Below are positions 12,599 through 24,500 of a DNA stretch of 64,000 nucleotides, piece after piece. The notes below the pieces were generated by a model that was not told the origin of the DNA, searched no databases, and saw only the letters and a program-made list of their open reading frames with translations. The position numbers were made by a program, and so were the translations under genes. How positions within the stretch are numbered: position 1 is the first letter of the stretch; every line of letters starts with the position of its first letter. The stretch is from the NCBI GenBank assembly GCA_963669155.1, contig OZ022577.1, forward strand, positions 10,621,395-10,685,394. The letters run 5' to 3'. Source of the DNA: Arbacia lixula. Taxonomy: Eukaryota; Echinodermata; Echinoidea; Arbacioida; Arbaciidae.

Positions 12599-15500
12599 TC
12601 AGACGCCGGTGCCCTCCATCTGAGACATCCTCTTTTCCAGCTGCAGTATCCGAGCTTGCTGGTCTAGAACCATGTTTAACAGCTGAAAGGTAATAGAGTG
12701 AGCGCATGAGGATAACAAATAAGTAACACCCAAAATATTCTGTAAGAAAGGGAAAAAGGGTTCTTCATTATACATACATTTGTCATAGTATAATATTGAT
12801 TGCAATCAAAGTGTATATTTAAGTACAAATTCATTTCAATTTGATCAAGAATTTATTTTCATGCTTTAATGAATAAGTGAGGTGAAATATACCACACAAA
12901 TATAAAAAAAATAAATATAACACATTTTGATTGTAATTTTACCAGTTGCACATATTCTCATTGAAAGGACTTCCCTGGGTAAATAAGACCATTTCATTGT
13001 TATGTGTAAACTGCAATATGACCCAAGAGTGCAAAATCATGCTCCTCCTTCTTTTTCTAAACACTTTAACACAAATGCCTTCAAGGCAAATGTGCATTGC
13101 ACACAGGAGTGTGATGCCATTTTGGGTATGCTGCACATTCCATTCGTAATTTTTTTTTTCAATATGAGTGATCAATTCTCAGAGGGTACATGGCACAATG
13201 TGCTTGTTTCATGAAAGGAGGGGCTTGAAAAAAGCCCCGTAAGCAATATTTTTTCCCATGCCTCCTCCTCTTCCTTCTCACTAACATCCCCATCTCCCTT
13301 CTCACCTTCTGGTTCTCGTGCTCTAATTGCCTGACCCTATCCCTGGCCAGCCCATCTTCCTACCCCCTCCTCTCTACTACCATCATCCCATCTTCCTCCT
13401 CCTTCTCCTTACCAATCTCATCCCCATCTCCCTTCTCACCTTCTGATTCTCATGCTCCAGTTGAGTGACCCTATCCCTGACTAGCTCCACCTCAGCATCC
13501 CTGGCCAGCCCCATCTTGAAGGAATCGCCCGACTGGGACAGCTCCGCAAAGCTCAGCTTGGGCACAAAGTGTGGCCGGTGGAAGCCGCTGTCGGAGCACC
13601 CCGTCCCGTCCGTCAGATCTCCCCCACCCCTGGGGGGAGGAGGGGAGGGCTCAGACTCAGGAGCCATGGGGGGCGGGACGGGCGTAGGGTCGTCGTCCTC
13701 CCTCCCTGGGGGTAAATCGTCCAGATCATTGCTGTTGGTGGACCCTGTCATGGATGGCATGGGGATGAACTCCGCTTTCTCTAGCTCCTGTGAGAGAAAA
13801 AACATTAGAGATGCAGTTCTTGATGAGAATGGAAGGGTACATTAGAGTTTAGAGCAATTATTACAAACTATGACAAAAATTAGGAAGATTCAAGAGTACA
13901 ATCAGGCAAGACAGAACACAATGCTTAATCATTTTGGTACAAAAAGTATCAATCATATTTTCATAGTCTGTCCTGTTTCTACAAATTGGGAACATTGCAA
14001 TTACAATGTACGGAACAAGCGATTGATTGATTACGCATGTAACTTTTGTTTGTATGACCACTCAATCAATACACATATATCATATGGAAGAAAGTATGAT
14101 TCATTGCTCACTCTAATGAAGTACACATGAGACCTTCTCATTGCTGCAAGTTACTTAAGCTGCTATCGTAAAGAGGGTCATTATATCATATGGTTATTTT
14201 AATCTCACTTCTTCACTAGGTTGAATTTCAATACTCCCCAATCACAGCCAGGGAGGCGTAGTGCTTTCTTCAAGTCACATGTTTACGTTCACATTGCTCT
14301 CACCACCCTCCTCCCTCTCACTGGTCTCATTCACACTTCTCCCTTCACACACGGTACTTACATCCACAAGCCAGGGGCATGGTGCTTTCTTCCTATCCAT
14401 TCACATTGCCCTCACCACCCACATCCCTATCAATGGCCTCGTTCACATTTCTCCCATCATATAGAATACTTACATACTTCTCCCTTCACACACAATACTT
14501 ACATCCACAAGCCAAGGGGGCATGGTGCTTTCTTCCAGTCTATTCACATTGCTCTCTCCACCCTCCTCCCTCTCACTAGTCTAATTCACACTTCTCCCAT
14601 CATGTACAATACTTACATACTTCTCCCTTCACACACGGTACTTACATCCACAAGCCAGGGGGGCATGGTGCTTTCTTCCAGTCCGTTCACATCACTCCCA
14701 TCATCATCCTCCCTCTCACTAGTCTCGTTCACACTTCTCCCATCATGTACAATAATAACATACTTCTCCCTTCACACACGGTACTTACATCCACAAGCCA
14801 GGGGGGCATGGTGCTTTCTTCCCGTCCATTCACATTGCCCTCACTACCCTCCTCCCTCTCACTGGTCTCGTTCACACTTCTCCCATCATATACAGTACTT
14901 ACATCTACAAGCCAGGGGGGCATGGTGCTTTCTTCCAGTCCGTTCACATCACTCCCATCATCATCCTCCCTCTCACTGGTCTCGTTCACACTTCTCCCTT
15001 CACACACGGTACTTACATCCACAAGCCAGGGGGGCATAGTGCTTTCTTCCAGTCCGTTCACATTGCTCTCACCACCCTCCTCCCTCTCACTAGTCTCATT
15101 CACACTTCTCCCTTCACACACGGTACTTACATCCACAAGCCAAGGGGGCATGGTGCTTTCTTTCAGTCCCTTCACATTGCTCTCACCACCCTCCTCCCTC
15201 TCAATGGTCTCGGTCACACTTCTCCCATCATATAGAATACTTACATACTTCTCCCTTCACACACGGTACTTACATCCACAAGCCAGGGGGGCATGGTGCT
15301 TTCTTCTTGTCCATTCACATTGCCCTCACTACCCTCCTCCCTCTCAATGGCCTTGTTCACACTTCTCCCATCATGTACAATACTTACATTCTTCTCCCTT
15401 CACACACGGTACTTACATCCACAAGCCAGGAGGGCATGGTGCTTTCTTCCAGTCCATTCACATTGCCCTCCCAATCCTCCTCCCTCTCGCTGGTCTCGTT

Positions 15501-18500
15501 CACACTTCTCCCATCATGTACAATACTTACATACTTCTCCCTTCACACACGGTACTTATATCCACAAGCCAAGGGGGCATGGTGCTTTCTTCCAGTCCAT
15601 TCACATTGCCCTCACCACCCCCCTCCCTCTCACTGGTCTCGTTCACACTTCTCCCATCATATAGAATACTTACATACTTCTCCCTTCACACACGGTACTT
15701 ACATCCACAAGCCAGGGGGGCATGGTGCTTTCTCCTTGTCCATTCACATTGCCCTCACCACCTCCTTCCTCTCACTAGTCTCGTTCACACTTGTCCATTC
15801 ACACACGGTACTTACATCCACAAGCCAGGGGGGCATGGTGCTTTCTTCCAGTCCATTCACATTGCTCTCCCCACCCTCCTCTCTCTCACTGGTCTCGTTC
15901 ACACTTCTCCCATCATGTAGAATGCTTACATACTTCTCCCTTCACACACGGTACTTACATCCACAAGCCAGGGGGGCATGGTGCTTTCTTCCAGTCCGTT
16001 CACATTGCCCTCACCACCCTCCTCCCTCTCACTGGTCTCGTTCACACTTCTCCCATCATATAGAATGCTTACATACTTCTCCCTTCACACACGGTACTTA
16101 CATCCACAAGCCAGGGGGGCATGGTGCTTTCTTCCAGTCCATTCACATTGCCCTCACCACCCTCCTCCCTCTCAATGGCCTCGTTCACACTTCTCCCTTC
16201 ACACACGGTACTTACATCCACAAGCCAGGGGGGCATGGTGCTTTCTTCCAGTCCGTTCACATCACTCCCATCATCCTCCTCCCTCCCACTGGTGCCGTTC
16301 ATTCTCCTCCCGTTGCCGTACCCCTCGCTGGTGTCGTTCCCCGAGTCTCCCGTGCGGCTGCTGCTGTCCTGGGAGCTGTTCTCCCTGGAGGGGTACGACG
16401 GCTGGTCGCCGTTGGCTGGTGTACCTGAGGAGGCCCCCACAGCAACGGCGGCTGCTGCTGCCTGGTCAAGACCACTCTGCTGGTCAGCTTCCTGGTCAAA
16501 GCTGGCTGAGAACACACTGTCCTGGCTCACCTGCGAACTCACTGTCGGTGTCATCACAAAAAAAGCAATTTGTGCATTTACGTTGAGCAGTTATGATATA
16601 CGTATCCCAGACCGCATATCAAAAGCAATAACTTCAAAGCACCCTGACTTTATCTGAGCAGGGGGCTGTTTCACCATGCTGTTCTTAAGCTACGAATGAC
16701 TTTATGCATGACTGGTGACCCTCTCTTGTGCTTTATCAGATTTTCAATGATTTTGATTCCCATCAGCTGAAGTTGAAATCTAATCTTTATAGATTAAAAT
16801 TCTTGTTGCTAACAAGTGTCTGAATACAAGGTCTATGGTTTGTCAAATTTGATTAGGATTGTTGTTAACACAGGAACAAAATCTAATTTAGCAAAAGGGT
16901 AACCAGACGTGCGTAACAATGTTTGTAGCAAATAGCTTGGTGAAACACCCCCCCCCCCTGGAATTTGATATGAAAAGGAGCATCCATTTCAGTAGCTTAA
17001 CCATCTTTGTACCATTCTGTAAATTAGTCAAACTTATTCATACATGTGAGTGATGATAAAGATGCTCCTGTTCAAATGAATGACCCGACCTCTACATTCA
17101 GAAATAATGTCAACCTGGAATGTGGTGGAAGCAACAACCATGTCATATCTTATCTTTCTTTGCTTTCCTACTTCCGCTGACAATAATGTCATTTCATCTC
17201 TAGTGATGACGATCTTACCTTTGCTACTGGTGCTATCCATTCGTGGCGATTGGTACCTCTTGGATTTGGAGATCACTTTTTCTTTAAGAAAGAAAAAGAA
17301 ATTAATAAAAAACACAACTGGTAATCACTCATTGTATCAATGGCATGTGATTAGTTGTGCTAGGATCATTTGATCACTTCTGTGTGTATTACAAGCCTTG
17401 ATGGATATATTGACTGCCAAAGATACCCAAGTAAGTTTATACATACATGCAATTCTGAAAGATAGGACTATCTAGCCCGCTATAACATTTCAACTGGCCT
17501 ATGTGCAAGACTAGTAATACAAGTTACACATATCGTATTGACCGGCGTATAAGCCACATGTTTTTTTTTCTTAAAAATCATGCGTAAGTCGGGGTGCAGC
17601 TAATACACAGCATTAGCAAAAGTTGGGAGAAGTTTACACATGTGGGACCATACGTTGTGTGACAACATTCAACAACAAAATAGATGACTTTGTTAGGCAT
17701 CAAGTGTGACACAATTGACGTACCGCTAATATGATCTCAATCACATCATCAGCATAATTACCGGTACTAAGAGAAAGCACCAGGAGTAGTATTTGTCCGA
17801 GACAACTCAAAGATACCACTAATGAGAAAGCTACAGCTCAAACTCTGTTAGATGGGGGCACCATTGTTTCTTTGATCTGCGTAAACTTACGTATTTCCAG
17901 GGTGTTTTTTTTTTTTCAAAGTGCATGCTCAAAGTCGGGCTGCGGCTTACGTGCGGGTGCGGCTAATACGACGGTCAGTATGGTAATCATTTTCCTCATT
18001 GGCAGAAACGTCTCAACTGGAGACTGACACACACACACACACACAGCAAATAAAATTAAAATGTTTGAATTTCCCATGATTCCCCTCGCTAGCCTCCATA
18101 AGACTAGGAGTCCACTAAGTCCCCAACTACTGTATGAGCTGATATTTTTGTGAGGGTTTTATTTTTGCAAATTTCGCGAATTGCTGTCTTGTCACGAATT
18201 TAATAACACATAAAAACATTGCCACATAATCCTGATCAATAAGTGCATGCACCTCACACTGCTCCATGCGTACATGTAGAAGCTTTGTTAGTCTCATGAT
18301 GAAGTACGCGGTACCATATATAATACTGGCAATGCATGTGGTCGACCGCTAGCTAGCATAGCATTGCAGCGCACCATCAAGCGCTGCGATAAAATGCAAG
18401 TACATATGTCTACATATGATAGCAGAGCAGTGCATGAACATCATAGCGCGAACGCTATCCATACGCAAAAATATTGGCTTCTAGTGTGTCACCACTAGAA

Positions 18501-21500
18501 CTAGGAAGCAGAACACTCAGCCCAAAGTTACACCAACAGATGAAAAAGTTGACACTTCAGCAAATTCAGAGGATATCTCGAACATACTGAAACAGTTGCT
18601 CACTGATGATGAATTCTAGAGACTACTTCAGCAATGTGTGAGCAAGATCGTATCCAGCTCAATCATCGAGGTTCGAGAGGAGATCGTCAAGCGACTTCGG
18701 GAAGTTGAAGACAAACTCGAGAAGCAGGAAAGTTTGTTGTTTGATCTACAGAATGAAGTTGAGAAGAATCACACCAACATAACAGCACTTGAAGCAACTG
18801 TTACCAAGATGTCCAACACTATCCAGTCTCTGACCAGGTCGGCAGATGACATCCAACAGTACAGCAGGAGGAATTCAATCAGAGTCTACGGTATCCCGGA
18901 GGTGCCAGGAGAGAACACAGACGAACAAGTCAAAGCTTTTCAAAGATTTTAGAAAGGATTGTTGCCAATAGATTACTTGTATACCTCGATAAATATAACT
19001 TACTCAGTGATTGTCAATATGGCTTTAGAGCAAACCACTCATGTGAACTCGCTTTGATTGATGTACATGATTATTTAATGTCAAATGTTCAAAAAAAGCT
19101 TCATTCATATGGTATCTTTATTGATTTAACCAAGGCATTTGACCTAATTGATCATAAAATTCTTCTATATAAATTGACTAACTTTGGTGTGCGTGGCATC
19201 TCGCATAAATGGTTTACTGAATATTTGTGTAATCGTTATCAATTTGTTTCATATAATTCTTTTAGATCGCCAAATGCAAAGATGACTTGTGGTGTGCCCC
19301 AAGGCTCTATTCTAGGACCATTATTGTTTTTGTTATATATTAATGATTTGTGTAAATCTTCATCATTCTTCCATTTTACTCTATTTGCTGATGATACTAC
19401 AATCATAGCATCTCATGAAAATATTGATAGACTATCTGAAATAACTAATAATGAATTGTCAAAAGTTACTCAGTGGTTTAAAGCAAATAGATTGACTATT
19501 AATACTGAAAAAACCAAGCTTTTGTACTTTGGAAATAGTAAATCATGTGATGTTTCCAATATTGAAATCTTTATAGATCACGTCAAATTGTCATTCTCAC
19601 CTTCAGTAAGATTCTTGGGTATACTATTCGATAACAAATTAAGTTTTGATGATTATAGAAGAGAAGTTAGTAACAAGATATCAAAGAATGTTGGACTTTT
19701 ATTCAAACTGCAATCTGTGTTACCTGAAACTCATCTTTTTATGCTGTACAATTCATTTGTTTTGTCTTATATTCAATATTGCAATGTTGTTTGGGCTAGT
19801 ACAGCACCTACTAAGTTAGATACCATATATAAGTTACAGAAAAAGGCTCTACGAATTTGCACATCATCTTCTTATATTTCTCCATCCAAGCCACTTTTTC
19901 TTCGCTTAAAGACTTTGAATATTTTTGACCTCACCAAGTTTAAGATAGCACAGCTAATGTATCGTAATGAAAATAACTTACTTCCTGTTAATATTGCAAA
20001 TTTCTTTTCGTATAATACCCAATTTCATAATCATAATACACGTTCTAGTTCAAAATTGCATTACCATCAGGTTAAAACAACTAAAATACTTCAATTATTT
20101 AGACATCAAGGTCCTATAATTTGGAATTCTCTCAGTTCAAATATAACTTCTTCCAGTACAATAAGTTCTTTTAAAGATAAACTGAAAATTACCTTTTTAT
20201 CTAAATATTCTACGTAACCGAACGTAAATTGTCCAAACGATTTAATATCATTGTACATGTATGTATTATAGGGTGTATGTGTGGGTGTGCCGTTGTATGA
20301 CTGTGTGTATGTCTGCTATTATTTATATGTTTTTTGTTGTCTTTTATATGTAATCAATTAGGAAAATTACATTTTTGTAACAATTGTGCATTTATTTATA
20401 TTTTATATGTAAGGGAGCTGCACCCTCAAACCTGTAAAGCTTTTTTTTAAAGCTTCCATTTTCATTTTCTCTTTACTTATATGTACAGTGAATGTTTATA
20501 CATGTATTTTATGATTTTGAAATAAAACCCATTTTGAATTGAATTGAATTGAATTGATATACAGTAGTTTCCAAGCCAATGATAAACCCACTTTACATTA
20601 TCTTCGTCAGCCTTTCTGCCAGCACTCACCAACGATAATGATGGTGTTCCAGTACCTGCAGGACAGGCCCGACACCATGTGCAGTGAGCCAAAGACAGGG
20701 CGGGGTGTTGGGATGAACTGCTTCTTCCTGTGGGAGGCCGTCAGCTCGTCGCAATAGCCCAGCCGCCCGCTGTCAGTACTCCCAAACGAGAAGATCTGGT
20801 TATCTGCGAGGAGAGAGAGAAGAAACATGTATCAGAGAAGTGTCAGGAGCTCTTATGTCTCATCAGCTTTCCCAGCATTTCAAGCAAACAAAATTCCCTG
20901 CTTTTACCCTCACTTTTTCCTGATGAAGTCTCAAAATTCGATGATAATCATTTCAACTAATTTCCAGTTTCACATGTTTTCTTTGTTGTTGCAGTGAACT
21001 ATTTGCAGTATAAAATGCAACAAAATTTAACAAAGTCTGACTACTTTTGATTTTGGGGGCAATCGAAATTCTCTAAATTATCATTGATTTGAGGCACTTT
21101 TATCAAATTCCCTGACTTTTCCCTGACTAAAAAAAAAGTAAAATAGTTTTCCCTGATTTCCCTGATGGTCTGGGAATCCTGTTAACGAAGAAGATCCTAC
21201 GTTCAAATCTCATTTGTGATTACACTCTTGTGGGAGCATAGGTGGTCTAGTGGTTGGAGCTCTCACGTCCCATACAATAGAACATGGGTTCAAACTCCCT
21301 TATTGCTCACACCTTGGAAAAGGTAGTCAGGCTTTCCATTTCACTGTACAGCTGGAAACTTCAGGTACAGCCAGTGCAACACTGCCAACATTTGGCAATC
21401 TTATATGTACAAGATAAGGTTCGCGGATGTTTCAATCTAGTTGTTTGTTTCTTACGTGATCCTTTTGGCGACAATATCCGTTCAATTTATTCAACCCATC

Positions 21501-24500
21501 TGACAGTACCGGTTAGTAAAATGACATTGCATATAATACCAACAAATAGTCATGGTTTGGACCACAAAGAAGCAGTGTTTGTAAGCTGGAACCCTCTATG
21601 GAACACAAAAAAGAATAACTAGCAAGTAACCGTTATAAAGTGACTTACCTGTTGTGGCGACGATAGTGAATGCATCCCCGCAGCTGGCAGTGACCACCTG
21701 CTTGCCGGTCAGTTCTCCCTTGACCTCACAGACTCCAGACCGCCCCTTCGTGTCACCCACTCCCAGCTGCCCAAACTGGTTGGACCCAAAGGTGATCAGA
21801 CGTCCCGTGCCTGTACAAACAAGGTGGTGTGTACATGGAGGTGTGCATCAAACTAGCACTGATTTATTCATATTCACTAGGGTTCTCAGCATTTCAAGAA
21901 AAAAAATTCTCCGATTTGGATGTTGTTTTGATGTGCGACAAAATATAACAAAGTCAGACTGACGACTCTTGATTTTGAGGCCAATCAAAATTCCCTGACT
22001 TTTCCTGATTTGAAACATTTTTATTAATTTCCATTCAGCCAAAGCCCCATTTCTGCTACAGGGAGGTTTGTTTAATCATTTGTTGTTGTTTTTGTGACTG
22101 ATTGAGTTCTGGGTTTCATTTTAACCTATGACATCTGACCTGATTAAGATCAACCTCCTTTTTAGGGCAAGGATTAGGGTTAGAGTTAGGATGTTTTAAC
22201 AATAACCCAAGGCTAACAGTAAACAGCTTAGAATTATGAAGACCTCTAAAACCCAGGATGCCGATATTTAACTGTCAACAAAAATTGAAAGTGGCATTTG
22301 AGGAGGAAATGTTTTTTGATAGAATATCTTGGTGCTGACTTACTCTCGACAGCAGCGGAGTGGGTGTGGCCTGCAGACACCGCTCTGATATTATAGCGAT
22401 TGAGAGGCTTGACGATGGTGGGCACGTCCTTATATGGTATGTCGTAGCACTCCTGCAACACAAAATAGCAACCGGTTCATAATCAAACTCAGTTTAGAAT
22501 CACTTCCACGGAGCGCTCTTGAAACACAAAACAGTAATTGGAGCCATGGTGCATATAGATTTTTAATTATTGTAACTTACCATCAATGGTAACTACCATG
22601 GCAACAGCCACAGAGCTCTCATTATTGCACCTGTTGCCATGGTAGTTACCATTGAAGGTAAGTTACAACAATTGAAAACTTATATGCAAAATGGCCCAGG
22701 TTATGAAAGAAGAAACTTTAATCGCTAGCCCTGTAATATTTCTCTGTACATGGGTATTGCCTTGGTACACATGAATGATTCAGTGCTAATAATCACAAGT
22801 TTAAAAAATATCAACAACATATACATGTACTATGTCTGATTAGCCAGTTTGCCAGTCTTTACCTGTTTTTTTGTTTCTTCAAAGTTATCCTTTTATTAGG
22901 GTTTCAGTTTCCTTTAATCATTTAAGATTCATTTTAAATATCATTTCAACATCATTGCCACAATCCTAATCATTTGATTCGCTCCTTCTACCTTGACGAT
23001 TCTTTTCCTGAGGCCGGCTGTGACGGTGTTGAAGCCCAGTCGGTTGTGTTCGTTGCTGCCACATGCGTACACCTTGCCGTCCGTAGTCACAAAGAAGGAC
23101 CCTTCTGACCCAGCACAAAGCGACCGGATCACCTTCTTACCAGGAAACGTCACCTAGGGTGAATCAGGGGAAGGCCAGTTTATTCTGGAAGAGTCTTCAC
23201 ATAAGGTAAAGGAAATCATTCTGTTCATAGCGACATGTGTATAAAAACATGTGTATAATGAAATATCCTTTAACCGATTTTCGTCAAACCTTCACTAATA
23301 TGTTTCTTCTTTTATTGAATCCAACATCATTTCAGGGCGGATTATCCCTTTAAGGAAAGGAGGAGAAGTGGTAATGAGAACAGCATGTAATCATAGCATA
23401 ATCCAGGTTCAAATTTGGTGTACTTTCAACATTTTGAGAAGATTCTTTCCTTGAGGGTATTTTACCAAGCTGTTCATAAGCTAAGAATGACTTTATGCAT
23501 GACTAGTGACCCTTTTTTGTGCTACATGAGATACCCCAATTTGTTCCTGTTTTAAACGATTTCCAATAACAAATTTATCAAACCATAGACTTTGTATTAA
23601 GACACTTGTTAGCATCAAGAATTTTAATTCATAAAGATCAGATTTCAACTTAAGAACAGCTTGGTGAAAGATCCCCCTGGTGTCCGAAAATCAAACAAGA
23701 ATAGGACCCATGGTCATGGTAGCACAGCATTTGAATGATTACAGGTCCCGTACACTTGACCACTTCTATTCTACTCCTTACATTCAAAGTCAAGCCAAAA
23801 TTAAAAACATGTATTTAGTTGCAAATATGATATTCAGTGCATTATGAACAGCTCGGTGACTACCGATAGTCCCATTCATACCTTCTGGGGTAGCTTGTAA
23901 TCCTCCTCATCACCAACGCCAAGCCTCCCTGGAGAGATGGGGTGAGAATGAATGACAGCATTGCAAAAAGGGGTACAAGGTGCACACTCAGATGCCAACC
24001 ATTATACTCCAACCCCCAAAAATGAACACTACAAGATGGTAAAAGTCCACAAAACATTGTACTTTACAAGAAAACATTTGTGTTTTTTATAAAATACAAA
24101 CCAATATCAATGCTTTGTAATCAAATTCATGAAAGAAATCATTTCATACTTTTCAAGAGAACAGAATTATTTTTGGTAATCTCTTTTAAAGTAACACATT
24201 AGGAAATGTTTTTTGGATGAAACAAAATACTGTCTTGTTTTTGTCTTTCTTTCATACTCAATATGATATAATAGTCCTACATATGTAATTGGAAGCTCTA
24301 TTGAGCACAAAAGAGTGACATCATATGAATATGTTGTCAAGACAACTGGTTCTTCACTATGTGGGTGGAAAAAACAGCAGTGATCACGACCTGCAAGACA
24401 ATGTCAGACCAGTGAAACTCTCACTTATTTGATGTTGTTTAGAACTTGAAACCTGCATAACAATGGATATGATGAGAACAAGGCAGTATTCTATTTCATT

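Larger units (their letters stand above)
12599..17281 (-). other. NEK9: NEK9 exons 19-22: Ser/Gly-rich tail and coiled coil
   Basis: Encodes residues 710-982. Exon 19 ([14 protein letters not shown]) matches the start of the human tail (EKVLNSK). Exon 20 is Ser/Gly/Asp-rich with an alanine run and ends MPPWLVD. Exon 21 opens [11 protein letters not shown], matching human ELENAEFIPMP. This fixes the exon 20-21 junction, since human reads CPGWLRKELENAEFIPMP. Exon 21 then has a proline-rich stretch (about 871-891) and enters a coiled coil from about 935 that exon 22 finishes ([19 protein letters not shown]). The protein stops soon after. I do not see the KGTQT-type LC8-binding motif of human NEK9. 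Confidence 0.88.

Noticed and set aside
14245-16290. CRISPR-like regular array
   Set aside because: Eukaryotic intron/exon context; units are 114-143 bp and repeat throughout with no unique spacers.
14221-16657. Long plus-strand open frames (up to about 390 codons) rich in Ser, His, Pro and Thr
   Set aside because: They lie exactly on the antisense of the NEK9 exon 20 repeat array. Their length comes from the tandem repeat having few stops, and they have no conserved content.
21232-21315. tRNA gene
   Set aside because: A and B boxes are present, but no complete cloverleaf or clear anticodon arm is visible; a SINE head explains it better.
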